Positions 16,279 to 25,794 of a DNA stretch of 64,000 bases are shown here, in pieces; position 1 is the stretch's first letter, and every line of letters starts with the position of its first letter. Position numbers and translations under genes: made by a program. Source of the stretch: Anaerocolumna sp. (GTDB taxonomy: Bacteria > Bacillota > Clostridia > Lachnospirales > Lachnospiraceae); the NCBI GenBank assembly GCA_029256725.1, contig JAQSXJ010000007.1:47519-111518 (forward strand), read 5' to 3'. The notes under the pieces are model-generated. The model was not told the origin of the DNA and searched no databases. It saw only the letters and a program-made list of their open reading frames with translations.

Positions 16279-17320
16279 ACCAACTGCCTATATTTTCACA
16301 GAAAAAGATTATTATGAACAGTATCAAGACTACATAATGCAGCAGATGATACAGGTAACATATCTGGAAAATGAAGCAGCAGACCGTATGAACTTATTTG
16401 GTGATTTATACCGCAGTGGATTTGAAGCACTTATTCTTGACGACGGTCAGCAATTCCTGGGTATGAGTTTATTTGATTTAATAGAAAAGCCGGATTTCTC
16501 AGGAATCCCGGAGATTAACCGCCCAGTCATGAACCCAACCTTGGTACGAACAGCAAATGACTTTATGCAAAAACTCATAAGAAAAAGCGCCAGCCCTGAG
16601 TTGGAGGAACAGCTTTTTCATGAGATTTATCAAGGTAAATATCTGCTTGCTATGGATGCAAGCAAATTGAATCAGGAGAAAATTAATGAAGAGACAGGAG
16701 AGAGCATTATCAAAGAAGACAGTGTAATGTCCTTTCCTCTAATAACCAATGCAGATAACAAACATTTCTATGCCTTTTTCACGGATTGGACTGAACTTCG
16801 CAAGTTCGACAGAGAAAATAAATATAGTGGTTCAATTACACAATTTGAAGACATGAAATATTTTATTCAGCAAGCAGACGGGATTGTGATTAATCCATTC
16901 GGCGTGAATCTGAATTTGACTTCTAAGATGCTTGAAGAGATGGAAGCGGTTGTACTGGATAAAAAACAACCGAGAAAAATAGAAGAACAGGTTGTAAAGG
17001 AGGATACGAGGGTTTTGTTAGGTGAGCCAAAAGACTATCCTAAGGAAATGGTAAATGCCATATCTGAATATCTTAAAACCTGCAAAAATGTAAAGGCTGC
17101 TTATCTTAAGCTTATGATCAAAGAAGCAGAAAAAAGTTACCTTCTGGTTCTGGATTTTACGGGAGATAAAGAACAGTTATTTTCAAATATTGCTAAGATT
17201 GCTGTGGCATATGCAGGTGGAATCTATATTGATTTTATCCCATATGCTGACTCCTTTGGAAAAAGTGCAGTGAAAGCTGCATCACCCTTTTATAAGAAAA
17301 AACTATGGCCTTTTAAATAA
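16241..17320 (+). CDS. SseB family protein, probably 5'-truncated
   Basis: The 359-codon frame starts at a TTG without a clear ribosome site. From FVNNKPTAYIFTEKDYY it matches the SseB N-terminal domain, and the C-terminal domain (LLVLDFTGDKEQLF.. to ..SPFYKKKLWPF) is the usual SseB_C. SseB proteins are linked to serine sensitivity and thiosulfate metabolism in Enterobacteria, and their exact function is unknown. The first nine codons share bases with the GNAT fragment in another frame, so the native start may be gone. It could be translated from the TTG, by coupling, or from the later MQQM at about codon 35. Confidence 0.75.
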   Translation: MEYNYYLDFVNNKPTAYIFTEKDYYEQYQDYIMQQMIQVTYLENEAADRMNLFGDLYRSGFEALILDDGQQFLGMSLFDLIEKPDFSGIPEINRPVMNPTLVRTANDFMQKLIRKSASPELEEQLFHEIYQGKYLLAMDASKLNQEKINEETGESIIKEDSVMSFPLITNADNKHFYAFFTDWTELRKFDRENKYSGSITQFEDMKYFIQQADGIVINPFGVNLNLTSKMLEEMEAVVLDKKQPRKIEEQVVKEDTRVLLGEPKDYPKEMVNAISEYLKTCKNVKAAYLKLMIKEAEKSYLLVLDFTGDKEQLFSNIAKIAVAYAGGIYIDFIPYADSFGKSAVKAASPFYKKKLWPFK

Positions 17321-17927
17321 TCCTATAATCTGCCTGATTAGTAATTAAGAGGAAAAAAAGGAAACACAACGATAATAAAGATAAGCATTCATGCTAATCG
17401 CATTACATTACAGGAACCCCATAAGTCAAAATTTGCAGGAATAAGATAAGCAATATTAATGCTGTTTCATATGTTAATGCTGAGACAGCTTATTTGAGTG
17501 TAGGTTTATTGGCTAAAAAGAAAAATTGCGTATAAGTTGCGTATAAACTATTTATATGATAAAATACTCTCTGTGCCATAAGAGGTTAAGAACACTGAAA
17601 GCCTTGAATTATAAGGGTTTCAGTAAAAAACAACCCGCAATATAAAAGTAAACAACCCACTACGTCTTTGCAGCGGGTTGTTCACAAAAAGGGGAGGATA
17701 AGTATTTAACTTTTCTTTGGTATTGGCTGCACAGAAATCTGTACAGTCGGTCATCCTTTATGCTGGAGGGGGGATCCAGCGGTTTCAGATGGCACCGGTT
17801 AATCTAAATCATCGACGAATTAGATTAATTATAGTATGATGCAATATTTCTAAGATTATACATAAATAAAAAATATTATGTAAAAAATCTATAGAGAATC
17901 AAAAGATGATTAAAGGAAGGTAGAACA
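17321..17927. other. 607-bp gap with several hairpins; no gene seen
   Basis: It holds two adjacent direct repeats TTGCGTATAAG/TTGCGTATAAA (17526-17547), a hairpin CTGAAAGCCTT/AAGGGTTTCAG (17595-17623), a hairpin AACAACCCACT/GCGGGTTGTT (17651-17682), then CTGCACAGA/TCTGTACAG, GCTGGA/TCCAGC (17761-17780) and TAATCTAA/TTAGATTA close together. The last group lies just ahead of the SEC-C gene promoter. The series may be a structured RNA or the remains of a mobile-element end. No coding frame with a ribosome site is visible. Confidence 0.5.
17812..17840 (+). promoter_or_regulatory. candidate sigma-A promoter for the SEC-C gene
   Basis: TCGACG, 17 bases, then TATGAT, ending 87 bases before the start codon. 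The -10 and spacing are good; the -35 is a four-of-six match. Confidence 0.45.
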
Positions 17928-18431
17928 ATGAGTTTATTAACTGAGTGGAGGGACTTTGCGTATGCCCTTGACACAAACCAGAAAGAAGGCCAGCTGTTTT
18001 GGGCTAATTATTTTAATGTAGAGCAGGGAATCTATGAGAAGATTCTTGCAGAGCCCGAAGTTGTTGTAGAAGGAACCGTAGCTGATCTTGCAGCAAAATA
18101 CGGCACTACCATTTCACTTATGACAGGATTCTTAGATGGCATCAACGAGAGCCTTGTGAAAGAAAACCCTATTGAAGAAATGGAAGAGACAACAGTTGTA
18201 AATCTTGGATTTGATAAAGAGATGCTGTATAAAAACATGGTAGAAGCGAAAGCTGAGTGGCTCTATCAACTTCCTGTCTGGGACAGCCTGTTATCTGAGG
18301 ATAAAAGGAAAGAACTCTATCTTGAGCAGAAGAAATCTAAGACTGTAGTAAAAGAGAAAAAAGTAGGAAGAAACGATCCCTGTACATGCGGAAGCGGTAA
18401 GAAATACAAATTCTGCTGCGGTAAAGCTTAA
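17928..18431 (+). CDS. SEC-C metal-binding motif protein
   Basis: A 167-residue protein ending in the SEC-C zinc motif [20 protein letters not shown], as found at the C-terminus of SecA and many stand-alone proteins. The N-terminal 140 residues are helical and acidic with no recognised domain ([20 protein letters not shown]). Likely cytoplasmic; the Cys3-Cys/His site binds zinc. Function unknown. A strong ribosome site (AAAGGAAGG) precedes the ATG, and two terminators follow. Confidence 0.85.
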   Translation: MSLLTEWRDFAYALDTNQKEGQLFWANYFNVEQGIYEKILAEPEVVVEGTVADLAAKYGTTISLMTGFLDGINESLVKENPIEEMEETTVVNLGFDKEMLYKNMVEAKAEWLYQLPVWDSLLSEDKRKELYLEQKKSKTVVKEKKVGRNDPCTCGSGKKYKFCCGKA

Positions 18432-18485
18432 TAGTAAGACGTTTTTAGAATACTAGATTAAATAAAATGTGGTATTTCCACGCTT

Positions 18486-18518
18486 TGTCCACGCATTATT
18501 TAGTGCGTGGACATTTTT
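18486..18518 (+). terminator. Rho-independent terminator after the SEC-C gene
   Basis: TGTCCACGCA and TGCGTGGACA form a near-perfect stem with an AT-rich loop, then TTTTT. Confidence 0.85.
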
Positions 18519-18548
18519 ATAAACAAGCAAAGAATCTACATATAATTG

Positions 18549-18590
18549 AATCCCCCTTAGTTTGGACGTTAAGTCTAACCAAGGGGGATT
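18549..18590. terminator. second hairpin, possible terminator
   Basis: AATCCCCCTT and AAGGGGGATT with inner pairs GGAC/GTCT form a long stem, followed by TCTATTTTG. It lies between the SEC-C and chemotaxis genes. Confidence 0.65.
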
Positions 18591-18723
18591 TCTATTTTGT
18601 ATTAAATTATTAATAAAATTAATTTTAGTACCCAAGATGACAAAATACCTATGAAAACCACAAGTAGTCATAAAAAGATAGTGAAAACAATGACAAAAAA
18701 AGTATGGTTAGAAAAGTTTTTGT

Positions 18724-18751
18724 TTGATTTTCAGTAAAATTATAGTATGAT
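18724..18751 (+). promoter_or_regulatory. candidate sigma-A promoter for the chemoreceptor
   Basis: TTGATT, 16 bases, TATGAT, about 28 bases before the start codon. No good sigma-D type motif was seen. Confidence 0.45.
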
Positions 18752-18778
18752 ATAAAAAAATATTAAGGGGGAAATACG

Positions 18779-20446
18779 ATGAGATTTTCATTAGGAAGGA
18801 AAATCAGGGCTATCATCGTTATCATTGTACTGGTATGCAGTCTTGCATACATGGCTTTATCTTTTTATATGATACAAAGGGCAGTAACCGTGCAGATGAA
18901 AAATGACGGACAGACTCTGATAACAACTATCAAAAGAGAATTGATTAAGAACAATGTAACAGAATTGACAGGAATGCAGGAAATTTTTAAAGAGATAAAA
19001 GAGGCAAGCAGTGGAAATATCAGCTATGTTTCTTTATCAGATGCTAATTCCAGTGTATTCTTAACGGATGATAAAATATTCGGACAGACAGGAGAAGAGG
19101 TTGACGGAGTATCTTCGGCTACAGTTGGTGGTGACAAAGAGCCTTCTATATCCAAGGAAGAAATCTCAGGAAATATTCTTAAAATGCCTGATGGAACAAA
19201 AGTTTATAATATTACAACAGGATTTCAGTATAACGGTGAGTCAGGTTATTTGAATCTTGGAATCTCTCTGGACACCATGTATGAAGAGGTTAAGATCGCA
19301 TTCTTTGATATGGCTGTCATTGGAATCATCATAATGGCAGTATCGGTACTTGTTGCCGTAATACCCACCGGCAAAATCATTAAGCCGATACTTAGCATGT
19401 CAGAGAACCTAAAGCTTTACGCGGTGGGTGATTTTAGAAAGCAAACGGAGGTTCATAGTAAAGATGAACTTGGAGACATGAGTAAAGCCCTTGATAATAT
19501 GAGATTGAATATGGTACAGCTGGTCAGCGGTATCAAGGATAATTCCATGCAAGTACTTGACAGTGTAACGAGTCTGAACACAGCCATGGAGGAAAGTTCC
19601 ATGTCAGCTATGGACATATCTAAAGTATCAGAAGAATTGACAGCGGGAGCAGCAGATTTGGCAGACAACTCACAAACAGGTCTTTCTAAGATGAATTTAC
19701 TGGCAGACAGTATTAATTCATTGTATATAAGTCTTGATGTTATAAAGAAAAGTATCGAGCAGATTAAGACTGCCAGTTTAAACGGGAACAGGTGTCAGAA
19801 GGAACTTCATGAACAGGTTAATGATAACGGGGCTGTCTTTGTTCAAATGAAAGAGACGGTGGATGACTTGGCAGGCAAATTGGGATCAATCGTCAATATG
19901 ACCTCTGTTATCAGAGCAATTGCCGATCAAACGAACTTACTTGCAGTAAACGCAAGGATTGAAAGTGCCAGAGCTGGTGAACAGGGTAAAGGCTTTGCAG
20001 TTGTTGCACAAGAAATTGCAAAACTTGCAGAACAGACCACCCAATCTATAGAGGGAATAGAAAACTTAAGCAAAGAAGTTGAAGAGTCTTTTACAAAGAC
20101 AGTAGAAATCATGGATAGAGGAGCTGATACCGTAAAGGACACTACCACAGCCTCCAATGAAGCAGGAGAAGCTTTTGAACTTATCGAAAGAGCCATATTT
20201 GATGTTATCACTCATATTAACAGTGTTGTGACTGATATAAAGAAAGTGCATACCGGTAAAGAGGATGCAATGCATCTAATGGAGAATATTTCATCGGTAG
20301 CTCAGCAGTCAAGTGCAGCAACAGAAGAGATTGCATCTTCTCTGGAATGCCAGAATGAGGGTATTGCAAATATAGCACGTTCCACAAAACTACTTCAGGA
20401 AATATCCAAAGAATTATCCGGTTTAATAGACAAATTTGAATTATAA
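18779..20446 (+). CDS. methyl-accepting chemotaxis protein
   Basis: A 555-residue chemoreceptor. Membrane segment 1 is at 10-32; an extracellular sensor of about 140 residues carries a Cache-like fold by length; segment 2 is at about 177-197; HAMP follows. The cytoplasmic signalling tip reads [36 protein letters not shown], shown here in part, and includes the strictly conserved hairpin. It senses an unknown ligand and controls CheA. The Asn-Ala-Arg tip (usually NAAIEAARAGE) is a mild variant. It is a lone gene between terminators. Confidence 0.93.
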   Translation: MRFSLGRKIRAIIVIIVLVCSLAYMALSFYMIQRAVTVQMKNDGQTLITTIKRELIKNNVTELTGMQEIFKEIKEASSGNISYVSLSDANSSVFLTDDKIFGQTGEEVDGVSSATVGGDKEPSISKEEISGNILKMPDGTKVYNITTGFQYNGESGYLNLGISLDTMYEEVKIAFFDMAVIGIIIMAVSVLVAVIPTGKIIKPILSMSENLKLYAVGDFRKQTEVHSKDELGDMSKALDNMRLNMVQLVSGIKDNSMQVLDSVTSLNTAMEESSMSAMDISKVSEELTAGAADLADNSQTGLSKMNLLADSINSLYISLDVIKKSIEQIKTASLNGNRCQKELHEQVNDNGAVFVQMKETVDDLAGKLGSIVNMTSVIRAIADQTNLLAVNARIESARAGEQGKGFAVVAQEIAKLAEQTTQSIEGIENLSKEVEESFTKTVEIMDRGADTVKDTTTASNEAGEAFELIERAIFDVITHINSVVTDIKKVHTGKEDAMHLMENISSVAQQSSAATEEIASSLECQNEGIANIARSTKLLQEISKELSGLIDKFEL

Positions 20447-20451
20447 AATGA

Positions 20452-20482
20452 AAGGGCTGTTTCAAATAATTGAAACGGCCCT
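20452..20482. terminator. bidirectional terminator between convergent genes
   Basis: AAGGGCTGTTTCAA and TTGAAACGGCCCTT form a 14-bp stem with one mismatch, placed between the chemoreceptor and the convergent XRE gene. Confidence 0.8.
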
Positions 20483-20487
20483 TAATA

Positions 20488-20844
20488 TTATTCATTCAAA
20501 TCCTGTTTATATTGTTCTTGTTTGTACAAAAGATAATTAACATATTCCAAGACATCTTCTTTTCCCGCCGGAGACAGCAAATTATATTTCTTGATAAAAT
20601 CCGCAGTTTCATTAACAAAATCTCCATAACCAATACGCAAAGAATTATCGGAAACCCCAAGCATATAGTCACATGATACTTTGAAATAATTGGATAAGGC
20701 TATCAGCTTGCTAAACGAGGGCTCATTCCTCTGCGATTCATAGTTAGCAATTGCGCTTGATTTGATTCCAATAACACCAGCAAGTTCTCCTTGAGTCAGC
20801 TTATGCTTTTGTCTTAAAAATCTTAACCGATCATTAAAATCCAT
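20488..20844 (-). CDS. XRE family transcriptional regulator
   Basis: A 118-residue protein with an N-terminal helix-turn-helix (LRFLRQKHKLTQGELAGVIGIKSSAIANYESQ) shared by Cro/CI-like repressors. The C-terminal half is helical (DFIKKYNLLSPAGKEDVLEYVNYL), probably for dimerisation. The ribosome site AAGGGGGAG is strong. Target unknown. The 340 bases upstream (20845-21185) are AT-rich with no gene. Confidence 0.88.
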   Translation of the reverse strand: MDFNDRLRFLRQKHKLTQGELAGVIGIKSSAIANYESQRNEPSFSKLIALSNYFKVSCDYMLGVSDNSLRIGYGDFVNETADFIKKYNLLSPAGKEDVLEYVNYLLYKQEQYKQDLNE

Positions 20845-21185
20845 TTTGTTGCTCCCCCTTACTGCATCAATTTGTTCCCTAATTTAATAGTAGAATAAAA
20901 CGGAGCTGAATAATATGCTGCGCTTTATAATAAAATTCATATAGGTTCAATATATTAGTTATCAATACAAAAAAATTATATAACTGTAAAAAGAGTGTGT
21001 CAATTCCCAACTTAATCGTTGTATAAAGTATTTTACATATAATGGGTTTATTAGAAATTAAGAAAGGAATAGTATTCTTATAAATTATAATTATATATTT
21101 TTATTTCAATTGTATGATTCTTTTAAGAAGGCAAAAAATATAATGCACTAATTTACTAAGAAATGTATAATAAAGGTAAATCAAA

Positions 21186-21805
21186 TTACATAATGACTAA
21201 CATATCGAATGACGCAAATAATGACAGACGAATAGACGAATAGATGAATAGAAATACAGACAAATAGAAGAATAGACAAATAGAAAAATAGGCAAATAGA
21301 AGAATAGAAGTACAGACGCATAGAAATACAGATTCATAGAAGTACAGACGCATAGTAAAGTTAATACACAGAAGGCCTGGTACACAAATAATTTGACGTC
21401 CAGTAATACTGGACAACAGAGAAGAATTGTTGTACCCAAAAGAATTAGGATCCAAGTAGTATTACAAGTACAGAATCGGCATACTAGCATTATTACTGCG
21501 CAAAAGTCCGACTGTAAAAAAATCCTACTGTTCAAAAAATACTTAGAGAAAAATACTAAGTGAAAAAATACTACGAGAAAAATACTATGTGAAAATTACT
21601 GCTGTCTGAGAAATACAGGCGTACAAAATTACAGAAGCCAAGAGATACAGAATATAAGAGAAATACAAAAGCAAAGAGAAATACAAAGGAAAGAGAAATA
21701 CAAAAGCAAAGAGAAATACAAAAGCAAAGAGAAATACAGAAGCAAAGAGAAATACAGAAGCATAAAGAAATATAAATTCATAAAGAGATACGGATTCATA
21801 AAGAG
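21186..21805. repeat. purine-rich degenerate tandem repeat tract
   Basis: About 600 bases that are very poor in T and C runs on the plus strand, built from 16-18 nt units. The 3' block (about 21640-21805) repeats AGAGAAATACARAAGCAA; the 5' block (about 21225-21355) repeats CATAGAARTACAGACG and AATAGACAAATAGA. Between them sit AAATACTA repeats and a perfect 17-nt palindrome GTCCAGTAATACTGGAC (21398-21414). The minus-strand ORFs listed here (21186-21983) are hydrophobic shadows of the repeat. The tract leads directly into the gene at 21826 and may form its 5' leader. Confidence 0.8.
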
Positions 21806-21825
21806 GAAGGGCGGATAAAAGATTT

Positions 21826-23319
21826 ATGAGAAAACGCGATATGTATATTAAGCCCGGAAAATATATGGGCATGAGAACGAAAAGAAAAAGAAGGATACCA
21901 AGAACTATCATACTCTCAATTACCGCAATAACCGCCATTGTATTTATAGTCTTGTGGCAGTTTCGAATTATAGAACCCGACAAGATTATCTACTCACTTT
22001 TAGACAGAGTAAAGCAACCGAATATAATATCAGAAGACATAACGATACAGGGAGAAGGGGAGTCCTTGAAAGTGCCGTTTGAAGCGAACGAGGAAGTAAA
22101 AGAGGAAGGGGAAAAAGCTCTTGATAAACAGAATGAATTAAATAAGCACACTGCCTCAGATACAGCAGACCAGGAAACTACTATTAATAATTCGGTGACA
22201 GATAAGAACCCTGGGGAAGCGGGCGAAAGCTTAGGAAACAGCGCACAGGAAGCCTCAGTAAACAGCCAGAAACCTCTGACGGAGGATCTTATCAATAAAA
22301 CCTCAGAGCCAGTGCGTGGTATATATGTTTCCGGAGCAAGAGCCGGTATTGATGAATATATGCAGGAACTGATATCTCTGGCAGAAAATACAGAAGTAAA
22401 TGCAATGGTAATTGATATTAAGAACGACTATGGTGAAATTACCTATAAGACAGAGCTTCCTTTGGCAGTAGATATTGGAGCGGGAACCGGATATATAAAA
22501 GATATCAGAAAACTTGTAAAGCAGTTAAAAGAGAAAGATATTTATCTCATTGCCAGAATAGTATCATTTAAAGATCCCTTATTGGCAAAAGAAAGGGAAG
22601 ATTTAAGTTTACGAGATAAGAACAGTGTAATATTTAAAGATAAGAATGGTGACAGCTGGGTAAATCCCTATAAACGGGAGGTCTGGGATTATCTTATAGA
22701 TATCGGAAAAGAAGCCGCAGAGATAGGCTTTGATGAGATACAATTCGATTATATCCGTTTCTCCACTGATGCGGGGATGAAGACCGTTAATTACGGAGCA
22801 GAAGCAAAGAATAAGAGCAGGATTGATATTATTACGGAATTCACCAAATATGCCTGTGATAATCTAAAGCCTCTTGGAGTAAAGGTTTCGGCAGATGTGT
22901 ACGGAACAATTATCAGAAGCTCCGTAGACGCAGAAATTGTGGGACAGGACTATGTAGCTATGGCAAAATATCTTGATTTCATTTGTCCTATGATATATCC
23001 TTCTCATTATGCGGAAGGCTCCTATGGAATCGATTATCCGGATATGAAGCCTTATGATACCATACTGGCAGCGTTAAAGGAATCAAAGCTTGTACTGGAA
23101 GAAGGAAATGACGGAGAAGAGGCTGACAATAATACAGCTGCAAAGGTAAGACCCTGGTTACAGGACTTTACTGCCTCCTGGGTAAGACATCATGCAGATT
23201 ACGGACAGGAGGAAATAAGAGCACAGATAAAGGCCGTATATGATGCCGGATATACAGAATGGATTCTTTGGAATGGCAGCAATAATTATACGGAAGCAGC
23301 TCTTGATAAGACGAACTAA
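21826..23319 (+). CDS. putative glycoside hydrolase, DUF4015 family, membrane-anchored
   Basis: A 497-residue protein. A basic N-terminus and one membrane segment (about residues 26-47) suggest a signal anchor. A Ser/Glu/Asn-rich linker runs to about 160, and the catalytic-like TIM barrel begins at PVRGIYVSGARAG and contains VNAMVIDIKNDYGEITY, NPYKREVWDYLIDIGKEAAE and FDEIQFDYIRF, which are DUF4015 hallmarks. It probably acts on the outer face of the membrane on wall or capsular polysaccharide; the substrate is unknown. The ribosome site AGGAAGGG is about 14 bases from the ATG, which is long. Confidence 0.85.
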   Translation: MRKRDMYIKPGKYMGMRTKRKRRIPRTIILSITAITAIVFIVLWQFRIIEPDKIIYSLLDRVKQPNIISEDITIQGEGESLKVPFEANEEVKEEGEKALDKQNELNKHTASDTADQETTINNSVTDKNPGEAGESLGNSAQEASVNSQKPLTEDLINKTSEPVRGIYVSGARAGIDEYMQELISLAENTEVNAMVIDIKNDYGEITYKTELPLAVDIGAGTGYIKDIRKLVKQLKEKDIYLIARIVSFKDPLLAKEREDLSLRDKNSVIFKDKNGDSWVNPYKREVWDYLIDIGKEAAEIGFDEIQFDYIRFSTDAGMKTVNYGAEAKNKSRIDIITEFTKYACDNLKPLGVKVSADVYGTIIRSSVDAEIVGQDYVAMAKYLDFICPMIYPSHYAEGSYGIDYPDMKPYDTILAALKESKLVLEEGNDGEEADNNTAAKVRPWLQDFTASWVRHHADYGQEEIRAQIKAVYDAGYTEWILWNGSNNYTEAALDKTN

Positions 23320-23473
23320 GCAAAATTAACGCAAGGCAGTACACAGGATATAGTAGTAATTTTTATAAAGCATAAGAAATGCAAAAAAAATCGCAAAAAA
23401 AATAAATAATTTTTGCAAGATTATTAAAAGGAATGTGTATAAGTATTGGAGCATGCGAAAGGAGGCTGTTAAC

Positions 23474-24043
23474 TTGAAGGATGAGGCAATAATAAACCTG
23501 CTGTCTGAAAAAAATGAAATAGGTTTATTAAAGTTGGCTGAAAAGTACGAAAAGCTTTTAATCCATATTGCCGGTACAATCCTTGGCGGACGTAATGAAG
23601 ATATTGAAGAATGTGTGAATGACACTTATATGAAACTATGGAAGCATATCGACCGTTATGATATGGAGAAAGCCTCCTTGAAAACTTATTTAAAAGTAAT
23701 TATAAGAAACACAGCTATAAATAAGCTTCGTGATCTAAGCCGCAGAGAGGGAATGGAATATAAAGAAGACTTTTCAGATATTGCCCAGTACTACATCGAT
23801 CAAAGCCAGAATGTAGAAAATCAGGTATTTCGAAAAGAGGATATTCTCCTTTTAAATGAGATCATAGGAGAACTGGACAAAAAGGACAGGGAGCTTGTAC
23901 TGCGCAGGTACTATTATCTGCAGTCCTCCAAGGACATTGCCAGTGCCATGAAGATGTCAGTAACAGCAGTGGACAGCAGGTTGTCAAGACTACGGAATAA
24001 AATGAAGCTTACCTTTGACCAAAAACTAAGAATCACGGTGTAA
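23474..24043 (+). CDS. ECF-type RNA polymerase sigma factor
   Basis: I place the start at a TTG (23474) because AAAGGAGG lies nine bases upstream; the track start at 23435 is unsupported. The resulting 189 residues have region 2 (EDIEECVNDTYMKLWKHIDRYD..TYLKVIIRNTAINKLRD) and region 4 (LVLRRYYYLQSSKDIASAM, then VDSRLSRLRNKMK). It directs polymerase to a small stress regulon. The gene 29 bases downstream encodes a one-span membrane protein, the usual place for its anti-sigma factor. Confidence 0.9.
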   Translation: MKDEAIINLLSEKNEIGLLKLAEKYEKLLIHIAGTILGGRNEDIEECVNDTYMKLWKHIDRYDMEKASLKTYLKVIIRNTAINKLRDLSRREGMEYKEDFSDIAQYYIDQSQNVENQVFRKEDILLLNEIIGELDKKDRELVLRRYYYLQSSKDIASAMKMSVTAVDSRLSRLRNKMKLTFDQKLRITV

Positions 24044-24071
24044 AGCAATACCTTTAGTAGGAGGTAACAGA

Positions 24072-24515
24072 ATGAATGAACAAACGCTAATAAATATGCT
24101 AAGTGAACTGGATGCCAGTTCCTTAAAAGAAAATTTTACAGAAAAAGATCTAAGAAACAAAGACGGAAATGTTTTTAAAAGAGCTTATTTTTATATAAGA
24201 TCCTTAAATCGAAAGGATGATACAGTAAGGGGAAGTATACTTAAGGATCATCTGGAGGAATATGTGGAAGCTTCCGAAGAGATATTTATAGATACGGAAA
24301 CAGTATCTGCCATGGAAGCAGAAGAAGAGGAACAGGAACAGGATGCACAGCAGAGAGGATTTACCATACATGTCTTTAAGCGCAGCATCAAGAATCTGGT
24401 CACAATCATAACAGCCATAGTAGCGGCGCTTATTGTTATAATAGGACTGGTGATTGTTCTGATAAGAAGAAAACATATCTTTAAACTGTTTAAGAAAGTA
24501 CAGATAAGTTATTAA
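24072..24515 (+). CDS. single-span membrane protein, probable anti-sigma partner
   Basis: A 147-residue protein: soluble N-terminus (about 1-110, ending in a Glu-rich stretch EAEEEEQEQ), one membrane segment (about 114-136) and a basic tail. Its place directly after an ECF sigma gene and its one-span layout suggest an anti-sigma factor, but no zinc-binding HxxxCxxC motif is present. No family recognised with confidence. Confidence 0.65.
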   Translation: MNEQTLINMLSELDASSLKENFTEKDLRNKDGNVFKRAYFYIRSLNRKDDTVRGSILKDHLEEYVEASEEIFIDTETVSAMEAEEEEQEQDAQQRGFTIHVFKRSIKNLVTIITAIVAALIVIIGLVIVLIRRKHIFKLFKKVQISY

Positions 24516-24563
24516 TACCGTATAATAATATTAAATATAAATAGAAATCAAATAAATTTAAAA

Positions 24564-24579
24564 TACATCTTAAGATGTA
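24564..24579. promoter_or_regulatory. candidate operator of the fatty acid operon
   Basis: TACATCTTAAGATGTA is a perfect 16-bp palindrome 31 bases before the acpP start. It is unlike the FapR or FabT consensus as I know them, and no fabT or fapR gene lies nearby. Confidence 0.45.
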
Positions 24580-24610
24580 AGTGGGCATAAGCGCACAGAT
24601 AGGAGATTAT

Positions 24611-24841
24611 ATGTTAGAGAAAATCAAAGAGATCATCGCAGCACAGCTTGCAGTAGATGCAGGTACTATCACTGAGACTTCCACTTTCAAAGAGGACTTA
24701 GGAGCAGATTCTCTTGAACTTTTCGAATTGATTATGGCAATGGAAGAAGAATATGATATTGAAATACCTTCAGAAGATTTAAATACGCTGGAATCAGTAG
24801 GTGACTTAATAACTTATTTAAAGAATAAGGGTGTGGAATAA
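24611..24841 (+). CDS. acpP: acyl carrier protein
   Basis: A 76-residue ACP from the ATG at 24611, which follows AGGAG; the track start at 24581 is a GTG inside the leader. Ser in EDLGADSLELFELI receives the 4'-phosphopantetheine arm. It carries the growing acyl chain in type II fatty acid synthesis. It is the first gene of the operon and its stop overlaps the fabK start (TAATG). Confidence 0.95.
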   Translation: MLEKIKEIIAAQLAVDAGTITETSTFKEDLGADSLELFELIMAMEEEYDIEIPSEDLNTLESVGDLITYLKNKGVE

Positions 24842-25791
24842 TGGAAGGCCAGAAAGCATTACACACAGAAATCTGTGATTTGCTTCATATAAAATATCCT
24901 ATAATACAAGGTGGCATGGCCTGGGTAGCAGAGCATCATCTGGCAGCAGGAGTTTCTGAAGCCGGAGGACTGGGAATTATAGCTTCAGCCAGTGCCACTG
25001 CAGAAATTGTAAGAGATGAAATCAGAAAATGCAAAGAATTAACAGATAAACCCTTCGGCGTTAATATCATGATGTTAAATCCTCATGCGCCGGAGATTGC
25101 CAGGGTAATCATAGAAGAAAAGGTTCCGGTAGTAACAACAGGCGCAGGTAATCCGGAGAAGTTCATAAAGGACTGGAAAGCTGCGGGGATAACCGTAATA
25201 CCGGTAGTAGCTTCCGTTGCACTGGCTAAGAGAATGGAGCGCAGCGGCGCTGATGCCTTAATAGCAGAAGGCTGTGAAGCTGGCGGTCATATTGGTGAAC
25301 TTACTACTATGGCATTGATTCCTCAGATTGTAGATGCTGTTACTATTCCTGTAATTGCAGCAGGAGGTATCGGAGATGGAAGAGGTCTTGCAGCAGTATT
25401 TATGCTTGGTGCCAAAGGCGGTCAGGTTGGAACTAGATTTGTAGTAGCAAGGGAATCTATCGTACATGACAATTATAAGCAGAGAGTTATTAGTGCGAAG
25501 GACATTGATTCTGTAGTAACCGGCCGTTCAACAGGGCATCCGGTAAGAGCTCTTCGCAACAACATGACCAGAAATTACCTGAAATTGGAACAGGAAGGCA
25601 GAAGCTTTGAGGAATTAGAGCTTCTAACTCTGGGTTCATTAAGGAAAGCAGTTAAGGAAGGTGATATAACGGAGGGCTCCGTTATGGCAGGCCAGATTGC
25701 AGGTCTTATCTCTAAGGAGCAGTCCTGTAAGGAGATACTGGAGGAGATGACAGCAGAAGCCTGTCAGGTAATCCAAAAAGGATGGGCATAA
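24841..25791 (+). CDS. fabK: enoyl-[acyl-carrier-protein] reductase II
   Basis: A 316-residue FMN-dependent TIM-barrel enzyme of the 2-nitropropane dioxygenase/FabK family: YPIIQGGMAWVAEHHLAAGVSEAGGLG at the start, EGCEAGGHIG in the centre and IAAGGIGDGRGLAAVFMLGA as phosphate-binding loop. It reduces enoyl-ACP with NAD(P)H in the last step of each elongation cycle. Many clostridia and streptococci use FabK instead of FabI; no fabI is seen here. Confidence 0.95.
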   Translation: MEGQKALHTEICDLLHIKYPIIQGGMAWVAEHHLAAGVSEAGGLGIIASASATAEIVRDEIRKCKELTDKPFGVNIMMLNPHAPEIARVIIEEKVPVVTTGAGNPEKFIKDWKAAGITVIPVVASVALAKRMERSGADALIAEGCEAGGHIGELTTMALIPQIVDAVTIPVIAAGGIGDGRGLAAVFMLGAKGGQVGTRFVVARESIVHDNYKQRVISAKDIDSVVTGRSTGHPVRALRNNMTRNYLKLEQEGRSFEELELLTLGSLRKAVKEGDITEGSVMAGQIAGLISKEQSCKEILEEMTAEACQVIQKGWA

Positions 25792-25794
25792 CAT

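Noticed and set aside
17735-17800. Considered a tRNA or known riboswitch before the SEC-C gene
   Set aside because: No acceptor stem, T-loop or known riboswitch core could be traced; reported only as unassigned hairpins.
21585-21983. Minus-strand ORFs with repeated FLFAFVFLF hydrophobic runs
   Set aside because: They are the reverse reading of the purine-rich repeat tract and overlap the start of the DUF4015 gene; no start signals and no real protein character.
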